In this document: piece after piece, positions 35,409 through 44,038 of the stretch | Layout: each line of letters starts with the position of its first letter | How positions within the stretch are numbered: the stretch's first letter is position 1 | From: Chitinophaga pinensis | Lineage (GTDB): Bacteria; Bacteroidota; Bacteroidia; Chitinophagales; Chitinophagaceae | Assembly: GCF_007896845.1 (NCBI RefSeq) | Contig: NZ_VOHS01000003.1 | Location: 62,001-126,000 of the forward strand | Direction: 5' to 3' | Length of the DNA: 64,000 bases | Made by a program: the position numbers and the translations under genes | The notes under the pieces: model-generated | Databases searched by the model: none | What the model saw: the letters and a program-made list of their open reading frames with translations, nothing else | What the model was told of the DNA's origin: nothing

Positions 35409-35978
35409 ATGGATATAAAAAGCAAAAATCTTAATCTGCCTATTGCAATCATTTCGATTGTGATACCAGTACTTGTAGCCATCCTCTTCTACCTGCCAAG
35501 ACCAAATATTGAAGCAGGATTCAACGTACAGATATTGCCGCTTTTCCATGCGGTGCTGAATTCCGCAACAGCGGTAATGCTGCTTGCCAGTCTTTACTTT
35601 ATCAAAAGAGGACAGATTAAAGCGCATAAAGTGACAAACCTGATTGCAGTGGCACTGTCTTCTGTATTCCTGTTGTCTTATGTAACATATCACTTCTTTA
35701 CTGAAAGCACCAAATATGGCGATGTGAACCATGATCAGGTGGTGGATGCAGCTGAGAAAGCAGCCATCAGCGGTAGCGCCGGCATTTATTATTTCATCCT
35801 GCTGACGCATATCGTACTGGCTGCTGTGATTGTACCACTGGTACTGTTTACATTGCTGCGTGGTTTTCAGTCAGACTTTGAAAGACATAAAAAGATTGCC
35901 CGTTATACGTGGCCGATCTGGTTTTATGTAGCAGTGACCGGCGTAGTAGTGTATGTAATGATCTCTCCATACTATTGA
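35409..35978 (+). CDS. DUF420 membrane protein
   Basis: 189 aa from ATG 35409; the longer frame from 35337 would run through the upstream hairpin and is unlikely. Five predicted helices. FHAVLNSATAVMLLASLYFIKRGQIKAHKVTN and FERHKKIARYTWPIWFYVAVTGVVVYVMI are the DUF420 signature. The family is regularly found at the end of oxidase loci with SCO proteins and has remote similarity to haem-copper-oxidase assembly or CtaG-like membrane proteins. Exact role unknown; assembly of the oxidase is the likeliest guess. Confidence 0.88.
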   Translation: MDIKSKNLNLPIAIISIVIPVLVAILFYLPRPNIEAGFNVQILPLFHAVLNSATAVMLLASLYFIKRGQIKAHKVTNLIAVALSSVFLLSYVTYHFFTESTKYGDVNHDQVVDAAEKAAISGSAGIYYFILLTHIVLAAVIVPLVLFTLLRGFQSDFERHKKIARYTWPIWFYVAVTGVVVYVMISPYY

Positions 35979-36022
35979 CGAATGGTAATGGGGTGAATGA
36001 CAAGAATGCTTAATTTTACCTT

Positions 36023-36232
36023 ATGAAAAAGACAGCGCAGATATCAGCGATCATTTTATGCTTCAGTGTGCATGCAATGGCACAGTGCTCTCTTTGTACA
36101 AAAACAGCTCAGCAACTGGGTGAAGGTCCGGCGAAAGGGTTGAATAACGGTATCCTGATGCTGGCAGCCACCCCGCTGATCATCATCGCTATACTGGGAT
36201 TCCGGTACTGGAGAAATAACCGCACAGCATAA
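36023..36232 (+). CDS. small CxxC membrane protein at the end of the oxidase locus
   Basis: 69 aa: signal peptide MKKTAQISAIILCFSVHAMA, then QCSLCTKTAQQLGEGPAKGLN with a CxxC pair, then one membrane helix (about 45-62) and a short basic tail. I do not know a named family for it, though similar small proteins occur after Bacteroidota oxidase genes. The CxxC on the periplasmic side next to SCO and DUF420 suggests a thiol or copper handling role in oxidase assembly (inference). It is followed by a strong terminator that closes the locus. Confidence 0.72.
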   Translation: MKKTAQISAIILCFSVHAMAQCSLCTKTAQQLGEGPAKGLNNGILMLAATPLIIIAILGFRYWRNNRTA

Positions 36233-36254
36233 ACACATAAACTCTTTATAAGTC

Positions 36255-36290
36255 AAAGGAGGTCCGGCTAGATGCCAGACCTCCTTTTTT
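36255..36290 (+). terminator. rho-independent terminator closing the oxidase locus
   Basis: AAAGGAGGTC (36255-36264) pairs with GACCTCCTTT (36278-36287), with an inner GGC/GCC pair set and a TTTTTT tail. Confidence 0.93.
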
Positions 36291-36327
36291 GTGTTTGATT
36301 AGGATACGGTTTAGTGGTATATATCTT

Positions 36328-36588
36328 CTATCTGCAGCCTTCCAGTTCATAGATATGATAGCCCTGCTGACGGATGTTCTGTTCCCATGTGGGAATCATT
36401 TCCTGTACATGACAGAACCGACATTCCCTGGAAGAGACAGATTGTTTTTCAATTGATTTTGACTTGAGATATGCGTTTCCGAAGGTTAGCACGTTTTCAT
36501 AATTGGTATCAGCGGATACTATGATGTCAAAGTGCATGTAGCCGCCTTCACGGCGCTTCACGTAGGTGTCAAAGATAGCAACGTCCAT
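36328..36588 (-). CDS. DUF2024 family protein
   Basis: 86-aa soluble protein of unknown function. The N-terminus VAIFDTYVKRREGGYMHFDIIVSADT and the later CRFCHVQE match the DUF2024 family, a small alpha/beta protein with a solved fold but no assigned role. The CxxC pair (ECRFCH) could bind metal. It is convergent with the oxidase locus. The 373-nt AT-rich gap upstream (36589-36961) contains no further gene that I can support. Confidence 0.85.
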   Translation of the reverse strand: MDVAIFDTYVKRREGGYMHFDIIVSADTNYENVLTFGNAYLKSKSIEKQSVSSRECRFCHVQEMIPTWEQNIRQQGYHIYELEGCR

Positions 36589-36961
36589 GATAGTCTATAC
36601 TTTTAAGGTCATAGAATATGAGAATCAAATAATCAAATAATGGATCAATGGTAGGCCACAAATGTAAGAATGGTGTAAAACTGGTCAAATTTTTAACATC
36701 TCATTTACCACAGCTAAAGTGGATAACTTGAATAAGTAGTAATAAGACTAATCTTTGTAATATCATTAATTAATAAATTAAACTTATTAATAACGTACCT
36801 GTAGAATTCCTTTATTTCTTAACATCGGATTAACATCTGATATACGCAAATTATGCGGTGGACCATCTAATTCTGTTTATACTTGTAAATCTGACAGCAA
36901 AAAGATAGTGTGCAGTAATACATAGATATACGTATATTGAACATTTAAAAAATCATCCAAA

Positions 36962-38227
36962 ATGAGAGAGAATATCCGGGTCTTTGTGAAAGAAGGTATC
37001 CCCCTGATGGATACTGCCGGACTAAACAAACCATTGTCTGAAACCCCCGTTAAAAACAGACAACTCCCCCTGTTATTTCTGTACACCGTTCTGCTATCGG
37101 CAGGGACTTCCCTCCTGCTGTTCGGATTGACCGCTGTTATGAATTTCATTCCTACCTATTGTGGGTTGCCCGGCATATCCCGGGACCTCGATGAAGGAGA
37201 CTGGCTGGTGCTGTCAGTACCAGTTATAGCAGCCCTGTGTATCGCCGGAGTACAGTATTACACAGGCGACAAAACCAAACAGCTATTGAGGCCTTTTCAG
37301 GGCCTGTTAATGATTAACGCAGGTATTCCGCTCGGCCTTGAAGGTCCGGTAGCTGATATGCCCTTTGCCATCGCGGAAGCTCGAAACCAGCCCCTGCAGA
37401 AAAGACGGATATTGGCTGCTGCCTGTATGACCAGCGGACTGGCATTTCTTTTCGGAGCTCCCCTGATGGCCATAGCGCTGGTTGTTGAACTGCTGGTGAT
37501 AACGCTGAACTGGATAGGTATTGTGGCAATTGTATCGGGTGGCGCAACCGGTCTCTTGGTGCATTACTGGCTGATAGGCACCGCACCCGTTTTTCTTACA
37601 CCGGAAATACCGGCCGCCAGCTTTCAGCTGTTACTGGTATATACCGGAACCGGCATACTGGTCGGACTACTTGGAATGCTGACCCGGTGGATGATGAATG
37701 GGGTCAGAAAGCTATTTAAAAGCCTTCCTTTTGATAAATCATGGCCGCCGGTAGTCATTGCCCTTATTGTGGGTATTACGGGCTATTTTAAGCCCGAATT
37801 GACGGGTGCGGGATATGAACATATAGACAGTCTCTTATTAGGCCAGATTACCCTCCAATTTCTTGTGGTTATGATGATAGGCAAGATGCTCCTCATGAGT
37901 ATCAGTATCGGTAGTGGCATACCCGGTGGTACGATGACGCCGCTGGTTATTGCGGGAGGGGCAGCCGGACTATTTATTACTTTCCTGCTACAATTCGCCT
38001 TTCCTGCACTACATCTCAACTTTGCAGTAGCCGCATTGGTGGGGATGTCGGCTATGTTTGCCGCAGGTAACAGGGTATTGATCGCGCCGATGCTGTTTGC
38101 CATAGAAACGACACACGCTTTGCATGCATTGCTGCCTGTGATCTGTGCATGTGCTGCTGCTTATGCACTGGTATTTGTGCTGAGCAAAAAGAAAGAAAGT
38201 CAGGCCTACGAGATGTTGGGCTCTTAG
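36962..38227 (+). CDS. divergent CLC-family chloride/fluoride channel
   Basis: 421-aa membrane protein of the CLC fold. The gating-glutamate motif is present as IPLGLEGPVADM (family GREGP), followed by the AAACMTSGLAFLFGAPLMAIALVVELL region and the late pore motif GSGIPGGTMTPLVIAGGAAG. The early GSGIP-type selectivity loop is not recognisable, and the internal proton-pathway position (family EE) reads EL. It could be a channel rather than an H+-coupled exchanger. ATG 36962 gives a 50-residue polar N-terminus; ATG 37007 is an alternative start. No CBS domains. Confidence 0.85.
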   Translation: MRENIRVFVKEGIPLMDTAGLNKPLSETPVKNRQLPLLFLYTVLLSAGTSLLLFGLTAVMNFIPTYCGLPGISRDLDEGDWLVLSVPVIAALCIAGVQYYTGDKTKQLLRPFQGLLMINAGIPLGLEGPVADMPFAIAEARNQPLQKRRILAAACMTSGLAFLFGAPLMAIALVVELLVITLNWIGIVAIVSGGATGLLVHYWLIGTAPVFLTPEIPAASFQLLLVYTGTGILVGLLGMLTRWMMNGVRKLFKSLPFDKSWPPVVIALIVGITGYFKPELTGAGYEHIDSLLLGQITLQFLVVMMIGKMLLMSISIGSGIPGGTMTPLVIAGGAAGLFITFLLQFAFPALHLNFAVAALVGMSAMFAAGNRVLIAPMLFAIETTHALHALLPVICACAAAYALVFVLSKKKESQAYEMLGS

Positions 38228-38269
38228 TATGTTGTATCGGGGTAGCCTACATGCATCATAAAGTATGTA

Positions 38270-39172
38270 CTATATGAGCGTATTGACAAAGCGGTATAAG
38301 TTAAATGTTCCATTGGCCAGTTCCTGCGTGATCTGTTGCTGTAGCACACGACGGTTTATATTTTGCATACGGCGATGCTGTAATAACTGATATGCTTTCT
38401 CCGCCAATAACAAGGCATGATGGGTATTGGTGCCGCTTACCTGTTGCTGATGTGCATCGATCTTTGCTACCAGTGCCTGTAATCCTTCCTCTTTTGTAGC
38501 GATCGTTTTCAGTACTGGAATCTCCCAGTTTTCTTTTTGCCTGATATGCGCGAGCATGCGCAGGTTTTTTACAAATTCATCTGCATTATCCCTGTCGGCT
38601 TTGTTCACCACAAAGATGTCCGCAATCTCCATCAGTCCTGCTTTCATCGTCTGTATCTCATCTCCTGCTTCAGGTACAACAACGACAATTGTTGTATCTG
38701 CAATACCGGCAATCTCCACTTCACTCTGCCCCACTCCCACTGTTTCAATAAACAGGTAATCAAATCCTGCCGCCTTTATAATATCACTTACCTCGATGAT
38801 CTTCGGACTTAAACCTCCCAGCGCCCCCCTGCTGGCCATAGAACGGATGAATACGTTTTCGTCACCAAAGTGTTGAGACATCCTGATACGATCACCCAGC
38901 AACGCGCCATAGTTGAATGGTGAAGACGGATCTACAGCAATGATTGCAATACGTTTCTGCTGTTGCAGCAGAAATGTTATCAGAGAATTAACGAGGGTAC
39001 TTTTCCCTGCGCCGGGAGGACCGGTAATACCAATTACCCGGGTCGTCTGCTGTACGGGAAGATCTTCCAGCAGGCGTTCATAGCCGGCGGACTCATTTTC
39101 AGCAAGTGAAATACATCTTGCCAGAGACCGGATATCTCCATGCTGTAAACCATTGATGAGGGAGGCTTGCAT
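38270..39172 (-). CDS. meaB: MeaB-type GTPase for methylmalonyl-CoA mutase
   Basis: G3E-family GTPase that loads and protects the B12 cofactor of methylmalonyl-CoA mutase. 300 aa. Walker A/P-loop is GITGPPGAGKST; the base-binding motif is VVNKADRD; switch region VDPSSPFNYGALLGDRIRM and ETVGVGQSEVEIAGIADTTIVV are characteristic. The mutase genes are not in the window, so they must lie elsewhere. Divergent from the glycosyltransferase gene at 39235. Confidence 0.95.
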   Translation of the reverse strand: MQASLINGLQHGDIRSLARCISLAENESAGYERLLEDLPVQQTTRVIGITGPPGAGKSTLVNSLITFLLQQQKRIAIIAVDPSSPFNYGALLGDRIRMSQHFGDENVFIRSMASRGALGGLSPKIIEVSDIIKAAGFDYLFIETVGVGQSEVEIAGIADTTIVVVVPEAGDEIQTMKAGLMEIADIFVVNKADRDNADEFVKNLRMLAHIRQKENWEIPVLKTIATKEEGLQALVAKIDAHQQQVSGTNTHHALLLAEKAYQLLQHRRMQNINRRVLQQQITQELANGTFNLYRFVNTLI

Positions 39173-39234
39173 GCTCCGAAATTAAACAATTCACAATGAT
39201 TATATATCTTCGCAAACAATATATATCTGTCTAT

Positions 39235-40107
39235 ATGAAAGTATCCGGGTTCACTTTTGTTCGGAATGCCGTTAAATATGATTATCCTGTAGTGGCGTCG
39301 ATAAAATCTATCCTGCCGCTATGTGATGAAGTGATTGTCAGTGTGGGCAACTGCGAAGACGGTACACTTGAACTGATCCAGTCCATCGGATCTCCTAAGA
39401 TTAAAATCTTTCATTCTGTATGGGACGATTCACTGAAAGAAGGCGGACGTGTATTGGCCGTAGAAACGGACAAAGCATACGCACACGTAAGTGCAGATTC
39501 AGACTGGGCTTTTTATATACAGGCAGATGAAGTTGTACACGAACAGGATTATGATGCAATCCGTGTTGCTATGCAGCAATATCGTGATGATAAACGTGTA
39601 GAAGGATTGCTCTTCAGATACACACATTTCTTCGGTAGCTATGACTACATCGGAGATTCCAGAACATGGTATCAGAACGAAATCAGAATCATTCGTAATG
39701 ATAAACGTATTGCTTCTTACCGCGATGCACAGGGATTCAGAAAGGAAGGTCAGAAGTTGCATGTAAAACCGGTGAATGCACGTATGTATCACTATGGTTG
39801 GGTAAAAGATCCGAAAGTGCAGGCGAAGAAAGTGAACAACTCATTTCAGATGTATCACGGATCGAATGAAACGGATGTAAACGGACCTGTATCAGCAGAT
39901 GCATTTGATTACGGTGATGTAGATTCACTGGCGGTATTCAAAGGCACTCACCCTGCTGTTATGCAGGAACGCATTCATCAGAAGAACTGGCAGTTCTCAC
40001 ATGATATCAGCAGAAAAAAAATGTCGTTTAAAGATACCGTCCTGTATTGGGTAGAGAAGATAACAGGGAAGCGTTTATTTGACTATAGAAACTACAAAGT
40101 TATCTGA
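39235..40107 (+). CDS. glycosyltransferase family 2-like protein
   Basis: 290 aa from ATG 39235 (MKVSGFTFVRNAVKYDYPV); the upstream ATG at 39196 is not conserved-looking. A GT-A fold is expected: first strand FTFVRNAVKYDYPVVASI, VIVSVGNCEDGT, and the metal/substrate motif in WAFYIQADEVV in place of a DxD. No membrane helix. It probably adds a sugar to a cell-surface polysaccharide or glycoprotein together with the two convergent GT4 genes. A terminator separates it from them. Confidence 0.87.
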   Translation: MKVSGFTFVRNAVKYDYPVVASIKSILPLCDEVIVSVGNCEDGTLELIQSIGSPKIKIFHSVWDDSLKEGGRVLAVETDKAYAHVSADSDWAFYIQADEVVHEQDYDAIRVAMQQYRDDKRVEGLLFRYTHFFGSYDYIGDSRTWYQNEIRIIRNDKRIASYRDAQGFRKEGQKLHVKPVNARMYHYGWVKDPKVQAKKVNNSFQMYHGSNETDVNGPVSADAFDYGDVDSLAVFKGTHPAVMQERIHQKNWQFSHDISRKKMSFKDTVLYWVEKITGKRLFDYRNYKVI

Positions 40108-40114
40108 TAAGTTA

Positions 40115-40160
40115 AACCGGCAATCACAGTTAGTAAACGCTGCAATTGCCGGTTGTTTTT
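40115..40160. terminator. terminator between convergent glycosyltransferase genes
   Basis: AACCGGCAAT (40115-40124) pairs with ATTGCCGGTT (40145-40154), followed by GTTTTT on the plus strand. Confidence 0.85.
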
Positions 40161-40163
40161 ATA

Positions 40164-41207
40164 TTAGTACAGACTTCTGTACAGCTCCATATATTTTCTT
40201 GCGTTAGTATCCCAGCTGAATTTTACAGCATGTTGTTTTATCTTTTCAATTGGTTGGTTGCTTGCATAGTGTTGCATGCCTGCTTCAAATACACCACGCA
40301 TATATTCGTCGTCGAAATCCTTAAAATAATACGCTGCATCCCCTCCTATTTCCGGCAGACTTGTACGGTCTGAGAGGAACACCGGTTTGCCGAAATGCAT
40401 GGCCTCTACTACCGGTGCGCCAAACCCTTCCGCAACAGATGGGAACATAAATGCCGCACAGTTTTTATAGTACCAGTATTTTTCTTCATCTGTGATACTG
40501 CCGAGCATTCTAACGCGTGCGGATACACCGAGTTTAGCCGCTTCTTCTTCTATCTTCTTCACATAATCTCCCTGTGTTTTTCCTGCGATCAGTAATTCGA
40601 AATCATTATGTGCCAATAACCGTGGTAATACATGGAAATTCTTCTTCGGCAATATCATGCCGATAGAGAACAGAAACGGTACTGATGGCCTGTAAGCAGG
40701 CGCATCAAATCCCGTGAATTCCTTTATCTCAGAGCCCTGATAGATGATGCTGCATTTGTTGTCAGGTATCTGCAGATGCTCATGAATCGTCTTTAATGTA
40801 AACTCAGATATCGCAACAATATGATCCGTTTCATCCACCTGTTTCTGAATGGCATCGAGTGCACTCTTTTTCTCGCGGTCACTTTTGTTTGGTTCGAACA
40901 AAAAGTTTAAATCGTGTATTGTAACAATTGTCTTCTTTGCTTTTTTTCTCGGCCATACATTTCCATTCTGGTGAACGGCATGCCATATATCCATTTCCGG
41001 TGGATTGAACATATAACGGTCATACCATTTGTAAGGAATCTTTTTGAAGTCACCTTTATAATTATTGAATGTATCTGGCAGATAGTATAACAGCTGTTCA
41101 TCTGCTGTTTTAAATTGCAGCAGACGCTGTCCCAGTTGTACACAGAAAGTGTACAGTCCGTTATGAGGATATTTCAGCTTTTCTAAGTCTATTCCGATGC
41201 GATGCAT
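40164..41207 (-). CDS. GT4-family glycosyltransferase, second of tandem pair
   Basis: 347 aa from ATG 41207 (MHRIGIDLEKLKYPHNGLYTF), leaving an 11-nt gap after the upstream paralogue; the frame is open further to 41270, but that would overlap the neighbour. GT-B fold with donor-binding motif FPSVAEGFGAPVVEAM (the EX7E-type acid pair) and nucleotide loop LFSIGMILPKKNFHVLPRLL. Strongly similar to the preceding gene over its full length, so the two arose by tandem duplication. Confidence 0.9.
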   Translation of the reverse strand: MHRIGIDLEKLKYPHNGLYTFCVQLGQRLLQFKTADEQLLYYLPDTFNNYKGDFKKIPYKWYDRYMFNPPEMDIWHAVHQNGNVWPRKKAKKTIVTIHDLNFLFEPNKSDREKKSALDAIQKQVDETDHIVAISEFTLKTIHEHLQIPDNKCSIIYQGSEIKEFTGFDAPAYRPSVPFLFSIGMILPKKNFHVLPRLLAHNDFELLIAGKTQGDYVKKIEEEAAKLGVSARVRMLGSITDEEKYWYYKNCAAFMFPSVAEGFGAPVVEAMHFGKPVFLSDRTSLPEIGGDAAYYFKDFDDEYMRGVFEAGMQHYASNQPIEKIKQHAVKFSWDTNARKYMELYRSLY

Positions 41208-41217
41208 ATAAAATAAG

Positions 41218-42267
41218 TTAGTACAGACTACGATATATCTGCAGATAATTGTTGGCTGCATTGTCAACATTCAGCGATGCGGCATGTGCTTTCATCGCTT
41301 CTCCCGGATTGGTTTTGTTGAAATGCGCCATGCCTTCTGCGAAGGTTTGCTGCATGACAGTAGCTGTAAATTCATGGAAGTAATAACACAGAGGACCACC
41401 GACTTCCGGCAGACTTGTTCTGTCAGAAAGGAAGCAAGGTTTGCCCTGACTCATGGCTTCAACAACGGGGATTCCGAAGCCCTCCGCCAGAGATGGAAAA
41501 GCAAAGGCTGCGCAATGGCGAAAATACCAGTATTTACTTTTGCCGGAAATACTGCCTAATATTTTTACCCGATCTGCAACACCGTATTGCTCAGCTGTTG
41601 ACAATATTTTCTTTTTGTATTCTTCGTCAAAGATGGGACCGGCAATCACCAGTTCATAATCATTGTGTTGCAAAAGCGGTGTTAACACATGCGCATTTTT
41701 CTTCGCATCAATGCTACCGATATTGAAGATGAATGGACGTTGCGGACGATATTCCGGCGCATCGAAATCAGGGAATGTTTCCAGTGTGATACCATTGTAG
41801 ATGACACTGGCAGGTTTGTTGCGCAGATCAAGATGACGTTTTACATCTTCCAATACAAATTGGGAAATGGTAACGATATGATCGGCCCGGTCAATATTGC
41901 GCTGTACTTTTTTGAGAAACGAAGCCGTTTTTTCTGGTGCTCTTTTCTCATGAATATAGTTCAGGTCATGTATGGTGAGTACATGACCGGTATTCTTATT
42001 AGAGGGTCTGTAATGTGTAGATTGAAAAGTAGTATGCCATACATCAAGATGAGAGAACGGCGGCATTATCAGACGATGCAGTTTACTGTTGATGATATAA
42101 GCGTGCTCTTCTCCAAAAAGGCCTTTCAGACGGGAAGGAACGTAATAGGTTATTTTCTCGTCTTCAGATTTGTTGCTGAGAAGTGCATGCCCCAACTGTT
42201 TACAATACTCATAGAGTCCTGTATTGGCATACTTCATCATCTCGCAATCAAACAATATATGATGCAT
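41218..42267 (-). CDS. GT4-family glycosyltransferase, first of tandem pair
   Basis: 349-aa GT-B enzyme. MHHILFDCEMMKYANTGLYEY parallels the N-terminus of the downstream paralogue. Other shared blocks are VLTIHDLNYIHEK, FNIGSIDAKKNAHVL and FPSLAEGFGIPVVEAM. It probably transfers sugars from nucleotide donors onto lipid-linked or surface glycans. Nothing indicates which polysaccharide; no wzx/wzy flippase or polymerase is near. Confidence 0.9.
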   Translation of the reverse strand: MHHILFDCEMMKYANTGLYEYCKQLGHALLSNKSEDEKITYYVPSRLKGLFGEEHAYIINSKLHRLIMPPFSHLDVWHTTFQSTHYRPSNKNTGHVLTIHDLNYIHEKRAPEKTASFLKKVQRNIDRADHIVTISQFVLEDVKRHLDLRNKPASVIYNGITLETFPDFDAPEYRPQRPFIFNIGSIDAKKNAHVLTPLLQHNDYELVIAGPIFDEEYKKKILSTAEQYGVADRVKILGSISGKSKYWYFRHCAAFAFPSLAEGFGIPVVEAMSQGKPCFLSDRTSLPEVGGPLCYYFHEFTATVMQQTFAEGMAHFNKTNPGEAMKAHAASLNVDNAANNYLQIYRSLY

Positions 42268-42334
42268 GGAAAATATTTAGCTTGATGCTGAACGCTTTAC
42301 AGGCCCGTATAGTCCTGGTTTTCAGCATATCGGG

Positions 42335-42342
42335 CAAATATA
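42335..42342 (-). promoter_or_regulatory. candidate -7 box for the GT4 pair
   Basis: Minus-strand TATATTTG fits TAnnTTTG, 68 nt upstream of the first GT4 start. No TTTG -33 match was recognised. Confidence 0.4.
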
Positions 42343-42396
42343 GAGAACATCTTTATATATTTCATTGGTAACGAGTAATTCTATAATTTAGGTTAT

Positions 42397-43032
42397 ATGA
42401 CCAATTTTATTCCCATATTCCCGCTCGGCATCGTAGTGTACCCGGATGAGCAGCTGAATCTGCACATTTTCGAACCAAGGTATAAACAGCTTATCAAAGA
42501 ATGTATTGCTGAAAATAAGCCTTTCGGTATCCCTTCTGTAGTTGACAGACGGGTAGCTGAATACGGAACACTGGTGGAAATTGTCAGGGTTGAAAAGACA
42601 TATGACAATGGAGAAATTGATGTGGTAACACGTGGTATTAAAGTGTTCCGGATACTGGAAGTGATCAAAAGCATTCCCGATAAAATGTTTGCAGGCGCTA
42701 TTGTAAGTTACCCTGACAATCAGTTCAGTAACAATGCACGTTTACATGCTCAGGTGATACACGCCATGAGAGAACTGCACAGTATTCTTCAGATCAGCAA
42801 GAACTTCCAGAAAGAAGACGATGCCTTATCGTCCTATGATATGGCACATCATGTGGGCCTTTCTCTGACTGAGGAATATGAATTACTGCACCTGTTCCAG
42901 GAATTACAGCGACTGGAATACCTGAAACGTCACCTATTAAAGGTGATTCCGCTAATGGCTGAAATGGAACGCTTAAAGGACAGGGTGAAGCTGAACGGAC
43001 ATTTCAGGAACCTGTCTACAGGGGAAGCATAG
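42397..43032 (+). CDS. Lon substrate-binding (LAN/N-terminal) domain protein
   Basis: 211 aa consisting only of the N-terminal domain of Lon protease, with no AAA or peptidase domain. MTNFIPIFPLGIVVYPDEQLNLHIFEPRYKQLI is the diagnostic first strand and PRYKQLI motif. It then has VVDRRVAEYGTLVEI and a helical C-terminal half. Such stand-alone proteins may bind unfolded substrates; function is unproven. The lptC gene starts 88 nt later on the same strand and may share a transcript. Confidence 0.92.
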   Translation: MTNFIPIFPLGIVVYPDEQLNLHIFEPRYKQLIKECIAENKPFGIPSVVDRRVAEYGTLVEIVRVEKTYDNGEIDVVTRGIKVFRILEVIKSIPDKMFAGAIVSYPDNQFSNNARLHAQVIHAMRELHSILQISKNFQKEDDALSSYDMAHHVGLSLTEEYELLHLFQELQRLEYLKRHLLKVIPLMAEMERLKDRVKLNGHFRNLSTGEA

Positions 43033-43120
43033 CTGTTCAACCGGCTTCGTTCCTCTTTTGCCGGGGATTATCTACATTTGGGGCCGAAAATGCCCGGACA
43101 GGCATTCTTTAATCAGTATT

Positions 43121-43675
43121 ATGAATAACATTATAGCGCGCATCGCGTTGTTCTTTTCCCTGCTGACAATAGTAGCCTGTGAAAATGACATCAATGCCAT
43201 CATGAACATGGATAAGCAGCTGGCCGCCGTAGAGGAAGGTAAGGATATTGAGTCTATGTACAGTCAGACTGGCCGTGTAAAAGCCAAACTGACGGCCCCT
43301 ACTATGCTCAGGCACCTGAAGCCGCCGGTATTCGTGGAATTCAATACCGGACTTAAAGTGCTGTTTTACAATGACACACTCGGAGTGGAAAGTACGCTGA
43401 CTGCCCGTTATGGTAAATACTTCGAAAACGACGCCAACGTTTTCCTGAGAGATCACGTGGTGGTTATCAATAAGAAAGGAGAAAGACTGGATTGTGAAGA
43501 GTTAAACTGGGATTCCAAACAACAAAAGTTCCTTTCCAATAAACCGGTGCGTATCAGTACAGTAACTGACACATTATATGGTACCGGACTGGAATCAAAT
43601 CAGGATTTTAGTGACTATACAGTACTGCATCCGAGTGGTCCGTTTGTGATTCAGGACAGCACAATGATGCAATAA
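43121..43675 (+). CDS. lptC: LptC-like LPS export lipoprotein
   Basis: 184 aa from ATG 43121 (MNNIIARIALFFSLLTIVACEND); the open frame to 43058 adds an implausible N-terminus. The signal sequence ends IVAC with lipobox Cys20, so the Bacteroidota form is lipid anchored where the proteobacterial one has a helix. The beta-jellyroll repeats (VEFNTGLKVLFYNDTLGVESTLTARYGKYFE, FLRDHVVVINKKGERLDCEELNWD) match the OstA/LptC fold. It relays LPS from LptB2FG to LptA; partner genes are not in the window. Followed by a strong terminator. Confidence 0.88.
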   Translation: MNNIIARIALFFSLLTIVACENDINAIMNMDKQLAAVEEGKDIESMYSQTGRVKAKLTAPTMLRHLKPPVFVEFNTGLKVLFYNDTLGVESTLTARYGKYFENDANVFLRDHVVVINKKGERLDCEELNWDSKQQKFLSNKPVRISTVTDTLYGTGLESNQDFSDYTVLHPSGPFVIQDSTMMQ

Positions 43676-43701
43676 GAGATAGCCTTTCAGGCCTTAACGA
43701 C

Positions 43702-43743
43702 AACGGCCCGACATTGTATGATACAATGTCGGGCCGTTTCGCT
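43702..43743 (+). terminator. rho-independent terminator after lptC
   Basis: AACGGCCCGACATTGTAT (43702-43719) pairs fully with ATACAATGTCGGGCCGTT (43721-43738), followed by TTCGCTTT. Confidence 0.88.
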
Positions 43744-43916
43744 TTAACCTATTTTTAACCTAAAATTTTGTCTCTATAAAAACGCAAGAACCATGCCATT
43801 AAGTATGTGGAAGTAGAAGGTTTTTTTATGATATAACAACTTAAGACCATCTGTTGTACATATGCTGTATTTCGTTGCATTCACACGGGAAATTGGGTGT
43901 TTTCACCAAATGGTGG

Positions 43917-43947
43917 TTTTGTGGTACTTATGAGCGGAATATATTTG
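43917..43947 (+). promoter_or_regulatory. promoter of RNA element copy A
   Basis: TTTG (43918-43921) and TATATTTG (43940-43947) with an 18-nt spacer. TTCAC ends at 43906, exactly 34 nt before the -7 box, the same offset as in copies B and C. Confidence 0.7.
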
Positions 43948-43950
43948 CGC

Positions 43951-44009
43951 AGGTTTTTCATAGGATATGGTTTAAATTATTGGGCGGTAGTCTTACCTGC
44001 CCTTTTTTT
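43951..44009 (+). ncRNA. repeated small RNA element, copy A (upstream of csaA)
   Basis: Starts 3 nt after a consensus -7 box with AGGTTTTTCATAGGATATGG, continues TTTAAATT, then a hairpin GGGCGGTA-GTCT-TACC(T)GCCC (43982-44001) and a T7 tract (44003-44009). One bulged T in the 3' arm distinguishes this copy. The terminator ends 30 nt before csaA, so this copy could be either an independent RNA or a csaA leader. Confidence 0.7.
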
Positions 44010-44038
44010 ATTCTGTTAATTTTCATAGATTTAGCTCC

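Noticed and set aside
36589..36961. Hidden small gene in the gap before the CLC gene
   Set aside because: AT-rich with no frame of useful length or recognisable product.
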